DNA from: Afipia sp049747295
GTDB taxonomy: Bacteria > Pseudomonadota > Alphaproteobacteria > Rhizobiales > Xanthobacteraceae
Length of the DNA stretch: 64,000 nucleotides
Reading direction: 5' to 3'
Assembly (NCBI RefSeq): GCF_049747295.1
Contig: NZ_JBMHJM010000001.1
Span: 3,472,001-3,536,000, forward strand
Both the position numbers and the translations under genes were made by a program. Under the pieces are notes generated by a model, which was not told the origin of the DNA, ran no database searches, and saw only the letters and a list, made by a program, of their open reading frames with translations. This document shows, in pieces, positions 32,653-40,900 of the stretch; the stretch's first letter is position 1, and each line of letters opens with the position of its first letter.

Positions 32653-33678
32653 GTGAAGGCCGTCTATACCGAACGTCACCGCAGCCATGATCCGCAATTC
32701 TATCTTGTTCGCGGTGTGGTGAAGCGCACGACCGAACAGCCCGAACGCGCCGACCGATTGCTTAAAGGTTTGGCCGCAGGCAAGCACACGCTGGTTGAGC
32801 CGACGGTCTTCGGACAAGGTCCACGTGCTCGCATCCATAGTCCTGAATATCTTCGCTTTCTCGCCGATGCCTGGGAAGAATGGACCGCGATTGGCGACGC
32901 CGGTACTGAGATGATCCCTAACATGCATCCAGTGCGGCAAGCAGCGACATACCCGACTCACATTGTCGGCAAGCTCGGATGGCATACGGTCGACACGTCA
33001 GCGCCAATTGGACCGGGTACATGGGACGCGGCCTGCGCTGCAACAGATGTGGCTGCTACAGCTGCTCAGCTCGTGATGGATGGCGAAGACACGGCTTACG
33101 CGCTTTGTCGCCCGCCGGGACATCACGCCTACCGCGATCAGGCCGGTGGCTTTTGTTTCCTGAACAACAGCGCCATTGCGGCGGCTCATCTTCGCCAGAA
33201 ACATGAGCGCGTGGCGATTTTGGACGTTGACGTTCATCACGGCAACGGCACGCAGGGCATTTTCTATGAATCCCCAGACGTGCTGACGGTCTCAATTCAT
33301 GCTGATCCCACGCGGTACTATCCGTTCGTTTGGGGATATGCACACGAACGCGGTGCGGGTCCGGGTTTGGGTACCAATCTCAACATTCCGCTGCCGCTGG
33401 GCACCAAGGATGATGGTTATCTCCAGGCACTTGGCATTGCGGAGAAGACCATTGCGGCGTTTGCGCCGACCGCGCTGGTCGTAGCCCTCGGTCTCGATGC
33501 CTCGGAGCACGATCCGCTCGCCGGTCTTGCTGTGACGACCGATGGTTTTCGCCGCATCGGGGCAGCCATCGCGAAGATAGGTCTGCCAACCGTCTTCGTT
33601 CAGGAGGGCGGATACCTCTCGGATCTGCTTGGCACAAACCTGACGGCCGTTCTCGCAGGCTTCGAAGGGGCACGCTGA
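32653..33678 (+). CDS. Histone-deacetylase-family acetylpolyamine amidohydrolase (AphA-like)
   Basis: A 341-residue Zn hydrolase. The charge-relay and zinc motifs are visible: PPGHHAY, then DVDVHHGNG with Asp193 and His195 as zinc ligands, and LGLDASEHDPL with the third. GGY near the end holds the catalytic Tyr position. Bacterial members deacetylate N-acetylpolyamines or other acyl amines. The start is GTG, preceded by GGGAGAG. It lies among hydrolases (M20, amidase), suggesting it removes an acyl group from an imported amine. Confidence 0.88.
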   Translation: MKAVYTERHRSHDPQFYLVRGVVKRTTEQPERADRLLKGLAAGKHTLVEPTVFGQGPRARIHSPEYLRFLADAWEEWTAIGDAGTEMIPNMHPVRQAATYPTHIVGKLGWHTVDTSAPIGPGTWDAACAATDVAATAAQLVMDGEDTAYALCRPPGHHAYRDQAGGFCFLNNSAIAAAHLRQKHERVAILDVDVHHGNGTQGIFYESPDVLTVSIHADPTRYYPFVWGYAHERGAGPGLGTNLNIPLPLGTKDDGYLQALGIAEKTIAAFAPTALVVALGLDASEHDPLAGLAVTTDGFRRIGAAIAKIGLPTVFVQEGGYLSDLLGTNLTAVLAGFEGAR

Positions 33679-33748
33679 TCAAACAACGCATGGGCAAATG
33701 CCCGTCGTCTCTCTCAGAACTCGCGAAGAAGAAACAAGGATATCATCC

Positions 33749-35038
33749 ATGAGCCTGGATCCCGCCCTCCGTGATCGCATCATTGCGTCTGTCGATCAGG
33801 GATTTGATCAGCAGATTGCTCTAAGTCAGGATCTCATCCGGTTTCCCTCAACGCGGGCGCAAGAGCATGCCGTGCAGGATTTCGTCTTTCAGACGCTGCG
33901 CAAGCGTGGATATGCCATGGACCGCTTCGAAATGGACCAAAAGGCGCTCGAGCGCCATCCGGGCAGTGGTGCGTTCAGCGAGGAGCATTCGCGTGCGCCG
34001 ATCGTCGTCGGCATCCACCGTCCTCGCAACGAGACCGGACGGTCCCTCATTCTGCAGGGGCACGTCGATGTGGTGCCGACCGGCCCGACGGAGATGTGGA
34101 CGCATCCGCCGTTCGAACCCGTGATCGAGGGCGATTGGCTCTACGGCCGCGGTGGTGCGGACATGAAGGTTGGGTTAGCTGCGAATATCTCCGCGCTTGA
34201 TGCTTTGCGTCGGATCGGTGTGCAGCCGGCGGCGACCATCTATGTGCAGTCGGTGGTCGAGGAGGAGTCGACCGGCAACGGCGCGCTGATGGCGCACCTG
34301 CGGGGTTACAAGGCTGATGCCGCCCTGATCTCCGAACCCGAGGCTGAACGGCTCGTGCGCGCCAATGTCGGCGTGCTGTGGTTTCAAATCGAGGTTCGTG
34401 GCTTCCCGGTGCATGTGCGACAGATGGGCACCGGCGCCAACGCGATTGACGCGGCTTACCGTGTCATCGGCGAACTGCGGCGCCTTGAAGACGAGTGGAA
34501 TGCGGAGAAGGTCAAGCACGAGCACTTCAAGGACGAGAACCATCCGATCAACCTGAACATCGGCAAGATCGAGGGTGGGGATTGGGCGTCATCCGTGCCC
34601 TGCTGGTGCAAGATCGATTGCCGTGTCTCGGTTTATCCCGGGACGTCGGCAGAAGAGGCGATGCGCAAGATCACCGATCGCATTGCCGCCTTTGCAAGGT
34701 CCGATACTTTCCTTGCCAATATGCCGCCGATGACGACCTTCAACGGTTTCCAGGCGGAAGGCTATGTCCTTCAGCCGGGCTCGGAAGCGGAGGCCGTTCT
34801 TGGGCGCGCCCACACGGCAGCAACCGGCAAGCCGCTCGGGACCTTCATGACAGCGGCTTATCTCGATGCGCGCGTCTATGCGTTGTACGACAAGATTCCG
34901 ACGCTGTGTTACGGCGGTCTTGGCGAGAACATTCATGGCTTCGATGAGCGCGCCAGTCTTGCCTCCACCAAGCGCATCACCAAGGCCATCGCCTTGTTCA
35001 TCGCGGAATGGTGCGGCACCGAACCTGTCAATCCGTGA
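33749..35038 (+). CDS. M20-family metallopeptidase/deacylase (ArgE/DapE type)
   Basis: A 429-residue zinc hydrolase with the M20 motifs GHVDVVPTG (first metal His and Asp), GRGGADMK (bridging Asp) and VVEEESTGNG (catalytic and metal Glu), plus a dimerisation lid domain in the middle. Family members cleave N-acyl amino acids or dipeptides. The ATG at 33749 follows AAGGA; an upstream in-frame start adds 17 unconserved residues. It is the last plus-strand gene before the convergent amidase. Confidence 0.88.
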   Translation: MSLDPALRDRIIASVDQGFDQQIALSQDLIRFPSTRAQEHAVQDFVFQTLRKRGYAMDRFEMDQKALERHPGSGAFSEEHSRAPIVVGIHRPRNETGRSLILQGHVDVVPTGPTEMWTHPPFEPVIEGDWLYGRGGADMKVGLAANISALDALRRIGVQPAATIYVQSVVEEESTGNGALMAHLRGYKADAALISEPEAERLVRANVGVLWFQIEVRGFPVHVRQMGTGANAIDAAYRVIGELRRLEDEWNAEKVKHEHFKDENHPINLNIGKIEGGDWASSVPCWCKIDCRVSVYPGTSAEEAMRKITDRIAAFARSDTFLANMPPMTTFNGFQAEGYVLQPGSEAEAVLGRAHTAATGKPLGTFMTAAYLDARVYALYDKIPTLCYGGLGENIHGFDERASLASTKRITKAIALFIAEWCGTEPVNP

Positions 35039-35047
35039 TCAGTTAGA

Positions 35048-35087
35048 GCGGCGGGATGATTGGATCGGAAGCCAATTATCCCGCTGC
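35048..35087. terminator. Bidirectional terminator-like hairpin
   Basis: A 16-bp stem (35048-35063 with 35072-35087) containing two G:U pairs and an 8-nt loop. It lies between the convergent M20 and amidase genes. No T-run follows on either strand. Confidence 0.6.
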
Positions 35088-35120
35088 AGATATGGTGATC
35101 ATGAACCTCGACACGATTGA

Positions 35121-36554
35121 TTATGGCATCGCCGGAATCTTGTCGTGGAAGTCGGTTGCCCGCTGGAAGCCGGCGCCGATGCGCAGGATGGTCGCCTCGT
35201 CGAACGGCCGGCCCACCAGTTGCAGACCGATCGGCAATCCAGTGCGCGAGAATCCCGAAGGAATCGCGAGTGCGGGCAGGCCAAGATAATTGATCGGGCG
35301 CGTGAAACGCGTGAGGTTTTGGATCACGGCCTCGGCTCCTGGCGCGCCACCCACATCGCTCTCCTTAATGGTGGGCGCCGGCACGGGCGCAATCGGTGCG
35401 AGCACCGCGTCGACGCCCTTTGTTGCCGCGAGGTGTTCAGCGAGCGCCTGGCCGCGCCAGCGCATCACTTCCAGATAGGTGACGGCAGGGACGGAGAGGC
35501 CGTTCTGCAAGCGCATCAACACCTGCGGACTGTAATCCTGTGGCCGTTCGGCCATCCACACGTTGTGGAACGCCGCCGCTTCGACGGCCAACACGAGCTG
35601 GCTCGCTGAGGAGAGCTGACGCTGATCCGGCAGATCGACCTCTACAACATGCGCACCTTCTTTTTTGAAGACGGCGAGCGTCTCATCCAAAACGCGCGCG
35701 ACGTCCGGGTCGAGATCGTCGACATAGAAGGACTTCGGCACGCCGATGGTGATCTTCTTCAGTGAGAGATGTAAGCTTGCGATATAGTTCGGAACATCGC
35801 CGCCGATCGCCGTTGGATCGGCTGGATCTGCACCGGCCATCAGGTCAAGCAGAAGTGCGCAATCCTCCGCGGTGCGTGCCAGCGGTCCGACCGTGTCGAG
35901 CGACTGTGATAGTGGCATCGCACCGGCACGACTGACGCGGCCCACTGTGGTTTTTAATCCGGTGACGCCGCAGAAATGAGCGGGCATTCGTACCGAGCCG
36001 CCGGTATCGGACCCGAGTGCTGCAAAGGTCAGGCGCGCCGCAACGGCTGCGCCGGATCCCGATGACGAGCCGCCGGTGATGTGATCGAAGCTCCATGGAT
36101 TATGGACGGCGCCATAGTGAGCGTTGTGGCCGGTCGGGCCGTAGGCAAACTCTGCCATGTGCAGGGAGCCGGTGCGGATGGTGCCGGCATCCTTCAGGCG
36201 CTGCAATGCGGTGGAGGTTGTTGTGGCGACCCAGTCCTTGCGGATGATCGAGCCGCAGGTGACGACCTTTCCGGCCTCGTAATACATATCCTTGTGCGCC
36301 AGCGGCACGCCATGCAACGGACCCGAACTGTTCCCGGCCGCGAAGGCGGCGTCCGCCGCATCGGCAGCTTTCAAAGCTTCCTCGGCCTCGATGGACATGA
36401 AGGCATTGAGCCCCGGCTCGTATCGCGCGATGCGATCAAGGCATGATTGCGTGACTTCACGGGATGAAAACTGCTTCTCTGCGATTGCTTTCGCAACTGC
36501 GGTCAGTGTCATCAGGGCTGGTTCAGTCGTGGTGCCGGGGGCCTGATCGTTCAT
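35121..36554 (-). CDS. Amidase-signature hydrolase, AtzE-like
   Basis: A 477-residue amidase-signature enzyme. The triad is Lys88 (PLAHKDM), cis-Ser163 (GGSSSGSG) and nucleophile Ser187 (DTGGSVR). The preceding gene is a 66-residue AtzG-like protein overlapping by 4 bp, the arrangement of AtzEG amidases, where the small subunit is needed for a stable enzyme. AtzE itself cleaves 1-carboxybiuret, and other members cut other small amides; the substrate here is open. An AtzH-like gene is divergent upstream. Confidence 0.88.
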   Translation of the reverse strand: MNDQAPGTTTEPALMTLTAVAKAIAEKQFSSREVTQSCLDRIARYEPGLNAFMSIEAEEALKAADAADAAFAAGNSSGPLHGVPLAHKDMYYEAGKVVTCGSIIRKDWVATTTSTALQRLKDAGTIRTGSLHMAEFAYGPTGHNAHYGAVHNPWSFDHITGGSSSGSGAAVAARLTFAALGSDTGGSVRMPAHFCGVTGLKTTVGRVSRAGAMPLSQSLDTVGPLARTAEDCALLLDLMAGADPADPTAIGGDVPNYIASLHLSLKKITIGVPKSFYVDDLDPDVARVLDETLAVFKKEGAHVVEVDLPDQRQLSSASQLVLAVEAAAFHNVWMAERPQDYSPQVLMRLQNGLSVPAVTYLEVMRWRGQALAEHLAATKGVDAVLAPIAPVPAPTIKESDVGGAPGAEAVIQNLTRFTRPINYLGLPALAIPSGFSRTGLPIGLQLVGRPFDEATILRIGAGFQRATDFHDKIPAMP

Positions 36555-36751
36555 TTGCGATCTCCAGCCAGTTGGACAACGACGTATGTCGAAGGCTCAA
36601 GGTCAAACGGCAGCGTGCCGGAGATGGGCGCGAAACCTTCAAACGCGGGCCCAATGGAATTGGCAATGCGTGTCGCAATGTCCGCTGTGACGGGAATGCC
36701 AGCGACTTTGGCTGTAGCCGTGATGTCTTCGGCGGTGGGTCTTTTGCTCAC
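36551..36751 (-). CDS. AtzG-like (DUF4089) small amidase subunit
   Basis: A 66-residue protein starting at GTG (VSKRPTAEDITATAK) and ending SIGPAFEGFAPISGTLPFDL then EPSTYVVVQLAGDRK. It has the DUF4089/AtzG pattern, with a C-terminal segment that wraps the amidase partner. A longer reading to 36991 has no conserved sequence before this GTG. The 4-bp overlap with the amidase supports coupled translation and 1:1 assembly. No ideal ribosome site is evident, so the start is moderately sure. Confidence 0.72.
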   Translation of the reverse strand: MSKRPTAEDITATAKVAGIPVTADIATRIANSIGPAFEGFAPISGTLPFDLEPSTYVVVQLAGDRK

Positions 36752-37062
36752 GAAAATCGTCCTTGGGTTATTGGGGCCTGACTGTGGCCCGGATCCGGTG
36801 TCGCTATATAAGGCGGCCCGATGATCTATGTTATCGATCTCTGTCAGCTTTGGTCCCGCTTGGGAGCATAGCGGCTCTGCGAATGGGCAACGTGTATGAC
36901 GGCGCATCCCGGATGGCGGATCGATGGGGTGGGCCCTTGAGCCGATGCCGATGGAGGTCCAGACTATCGCGGTGCGATAGCGCGAATACATCGCCTTGCG
37001 TGTTGCACGCGCTCTCGAACAATCCGGCGCGGTTGTCGCGCCGTGCCCGAAAGGATTCTGAA
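36752..37062. other. Divergent promoter region between AtzG-like and AtzH-like genes
   Basis: About 310 bp with no convincing gene. Frames crossing it are extensions of the flanking genes that lack conserved residues. No clear palindrome was found. Confidence 0.4.
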
Positions 37063-37458
37063 GTGACAGTTGAAATTGACCAGCCGGATGTCGTTGCCGA
37101 GGTCAGCGCAGCCTTTGCGCGGTATGAAAACGCATTGACGACGAACGACATCGCCACGCTCGATGAATTGTTCCGCGATGATCCGAAGACCATCCGCTAC
37201 GGGATCGGAGAGAACCTTTACGGCTACGATGCGATCGCGGCGTTTCGCTCCGCGCGAAGCCCTGTCGGGCTGATGCGGCAGTTGGCGAAGACTGTGATTA
37301 CGGCGTATGGTTGGGACACCGCTGTCGCATCGACGCTTTTTCTACGAGAGACAGCGCCCGGCAAGGTGGGACGGCAAATGCAGACCTGGGTGCGCTTCCC
37401 GGAAGGATGGCGCATCGTTGCTGCCCATGTGAGCGTCATCGACGAGCCCAAGCATTAA
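37063..37458 (+). CDS. AtzH/HpxZ-like protein (DUF3225, NTF2 fold)
   Basis: A 131-residue protein beginning at GTG with AAAGGA upstream. The text ARYENALTTNDIATLDELF, followed by RYGIGENLYGYDAIAAFR, is the DUF3225 signature shared by HpxZ (oxalurate catabolism) and AtzH (cyanuric acid pathway). In the latter, AtzH acts as a 1,3-dicarboxyurea decarboxylase-type helper beside AtzE. Here it is divergent from the AtzE/AtzG-like pair, so the three genes likely serve one amide or ureide degradation step. Confidence 0.82.
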   Translation: MTVEIDQPDVVAEVSAAFARYENALTTNDIATLDELFRDDPKTIRYGIGENLYGYDAIAAFRSARSPVGLMRQLAKTVITAYGWDTAVASTLFLRETAPGKVGRQMQTWVRFPEGWRIVAAHVSVIDEPKH

Positions 37459-37472
37459 GATGTGACTGTGCT

Positions 37473-37503
37473 GGCCCGGCGTGCTCCGTTGGATCGCCGG
37501 GCC
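37473..37503 (+). terminator. GC-rich hairpin after the AtzH-like gene
   Basis: A perfect 9-bp stem GGCCCGGCG / CGCCGGGCC with a 13-nt loop, 15 bp after the stop. No T-run follows, so it may act as a 3'-end stabiliser or a Rho-assisted terminator. Confidence 0.55.
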
Positions 37504-37978
37504 CGATGCGCGCAACGATACCGGCAATGATCCAATGAACGGTTATCCCTGTCGCCTCAGTGCGAGCAGCTAACGGCGTATCGCGCCATCGCCGACCCTG
37601 ACCTCAACTCGTTACGTCAGTAAACCTGACCTGAAATTTCCTGAGGGATTGCCGACTTCACCCGCTAAAGAAATACGTTTCAGCATCTGGATTTATTGGC
37701 TGGGTGATTAATTTCCAAATTTAACTTATGAGCCATTTTCAGCATCATATTTAATTTTAAAATGCGGAATTGACTCGGCTGATAATGTACTTTTAAATCG
37801 TTTTAATCTCCGGCTGGGCAGGCTCTCAATAAATTATCACCCCACCCGCTGTTTTGTTTCGCTGATAACCGCAGCGAAAGAGAGGTCTTTTTGGTGGCAA
37901 GGCGTATCCGCATTTGGTGTACGCCTGAATATTTCGACTAAAAAATCTTTCCTGCTGGCAAAAATGCGGGAGCGTTAA
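37504..37978. other. AT-rich upstream region of the type I secretion cluster
   Basis: 475 bp with no gene. The part from about 37670 to 37850 is markedly AT-rich compared with the rest of the window (runs such as CATATTTAATTTTAAAAT), consistent with a promoter region bound by global regulators or with foreign origin. A good ribosome site (GGGAG) lies just before the large ORF. Confidence 0.5.
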
Positions 37979-40900
37979 ATGGGTATTGCAACGACGGCTG
38001 ATACATCAAGCAATTCAAATTCCGCGATCGAAGATTGGGCTGAACAATGGCGTAGCCAAGCCCAAGATACGATCTGCGGCTCCTGCAACGGTGGAGCCTG
38101 CTATATCTGTTCAATCCGCGTTGGCGGTGAAGGCAAAGCCGATGGCACGCCCACGGGGTACGTTCCTCGCGCACTGCAACTCTACAAACCAGAAGAGCAA
38201 TCCGTCAGCTCGACTAATAATTTTGGTACGGCCAGTTTCGCCCTGGACGCCGTCAATCCGGCACTGATCCCTAACGCTGTAACAGGACCTGGCTCATCTT
38301 TCGCCGCTGCAGCGGTGCCGAACGCCATTGTTCTGGAGAACATGAAGCAAGGTACGCCCGAGAGCGAGTGGCTCATCGATAAGGGCGATCCAAGTATTGA
38401 GGGATATGCGGCGCAGTTTACCATCGACCATGGTCAGCGCGTCGATTTCAAAATCAACACTGATTCCACTCATTACAAGATCGAAATCTATCGCCTGGGT
38501 TACTATGGTGGAGATGGCGCGCGCTTAGTTAAAACCATCGAGCAAAACCTTTCGACGGCGCAGGTTCAGCCCGTTCCTCTTTTTGATCCGACTCTGAAAC
38601 TGGTCGATGCCGGCAACTGGTCGGTGTCGGCGTCATGGGATATCCCCGCCGATGCAGTGTCGGGCGTCTATATCGCCAAGCTGACGCGCCTCGATGGCGG
38701 CGGCGATGAGGGCGGCGAGAATATGATTCCCTTCATCGTCCGCGACGATGAAGCGCCGAGCGATATTACGTTCCAGACGTCGGATACGACCTGGCAGGCC
38801 TACAATTGGTGGGGTGGTTATAATTTCTACGGTGGTATCGACGACGACAAACGGACTGGTCGTTCGTCAGCCGTCAGCTACAACCGGCCCATCATTACAC
38901 GTGACGGTGGCTTTGCTGCCGGCCCGCAGGACTTCATTTTCGGTGCCGAGTATCCCGCAATCCGCTGGCTCGAAGAGAATGGCTATGACGTCAATTATAT
39001 CTCCGGCATTGATACCGCCAGAGATGGGGCGCAACTTCTCAACAGCCAGGTATTTCTGTCCGTCGGTCACGACGAGTATTGGTCGGCCGATCAGCGTGCC
39101 AATGTGGAAGCCGCACGCGATGCCGGCGTCAATCTGGCGTTTCTCAGCGGAAACGAGGTTTATTGGCAGACCCGTTGGGAATCGAGCATTGATGGCACCG
39201 GCACGCCATACAAGACCCTCGTGTCGTATAAGGAGCGCTGGGACAACGCCAACAGCGATGTGGACGGCACCACGTCCACGTGGCGCGATCCCGAATTTGG
39301 ATCTGGTCAGCCGGAGAACGCGCTGACGGGTACGATATTCACTGTCGACGGCTATGTCCTCGATACCATCCAGATTCCTTACGACCTTTCGAATTTCCGC
39401 TTCTGGAGCAATACGGCTGTCGCCGACATCCAGCCGGGGCAGGTGTATTCGCTCGTACCAAATTTGCTCGGCTATGAATGGGATTCCGATCTGGACAACG
39501 GTTCCCGCCCGGACGGGTTAATCGCTTTGTCCTCCACCACGGCGGATGTCAGCACGCTGCTGCTTGACTACGGCAACACAACGGGAAATGGCACGGCAAC
39601 CCACAGCCTGACGTTGTATCGCGCACCCAGCGGAGCGCTGGTTTTCGGTGCAGGCACCGTCTATTGGGTGTGGGGACTCGACGACCATCACGACAACGAA
39701 GTCACGCCCACCGATCCGAACGTTCAGCAGGCGATGGTGAATTTGTTCGCTGAAATGGGCGTGCAACCCCAGACGTTGATGACGAGTCTGCTCGTTGCAT
39801 CGCAGACGACCGATCATGCCGCGCCGACATCGACCATTACGTCCCCGACATCATCGACCGGAAACCTGACCGCGATGGATCCCATCATCATCAGCGGGAC
39901 CGCCACCGATGCGGGAGGCGGATTGATCGCGGTGGTCGAGGTCTCGACGGATGGCGGCACGACCTGGCATCGCGCAACCGGGTTCGCAAACTGGACATAT
40001 ACCTGGACGCCGCTTGCGGGCGGCACCTACACAATTTTGTCGCGGGCGGTCGATGACAGTGTCAATCTTGAAACGCCCGGCGTTGGCAGAACGGTCACCG
40101 TCGATTCATTGCCGACAGCAAGTCTGTTCTCGTCGTCAGAAACGCCGGCGGTGGGTTCTGTCGTTGACTCGTTCGTCAATGTGGGCGTGAAATTCTCGTC
40201 GTCCCAGTCGGGGACAATTCTGGGCATCAAGTTCTACAAAGGGCTCGGTGACGGCGGCACGCACGTTGGTGCCTTGTGGAGCAGCAGCGGCACGTTGCTC
40301 GCGAGTGCGACATTCCAGAATGAGACGGACAGCGGCTGGCAGACCGTCACCTTCAGCAATCCGATCTCGATTGCTGCCGGCGTGTCCTATATGGCCAGCT
40401 ATCGCAGCAGCGGCCATTATGCGACCACTGACGACTATTTCGTCATGGCGAAAACAAATGGACCGCTCACTGCGCCGGCCGACAACGGCTACTACACCTA
40501 CGGCGTCGATACTCTCTTCCCGACCACCGAATCCAACGGCGCCAATTATTGGGTCGATGTTATTTTCAGCCCGACGAATACGGCCAACGAACAGCCGGTT
40601 GCGACCAATGACGACGGTTATATCGCTACCCGAAATACGCCGTTGACGTTCCTGGCATCGACACTTCTTGCCAACGACTCCGATCCAAACGGCGATCTTC
40701 TCACGATCACAGGCGTGGGGAGTGCGGTCGGCGGCACGGTCAGTTTCGATGCTCAGACCAATATCGTCACGTTCGTCCCGACGTCGGGATACACCGGCAC
40801 AGCCAGCTTCGGCTATGCAGTTTCCGACGGACGCGGCGGAATTGGCTCCGCGTTCGTTCACCTGACGGTTGTTCCGCCGTCAACGAGCGTCAGCCTGTTC

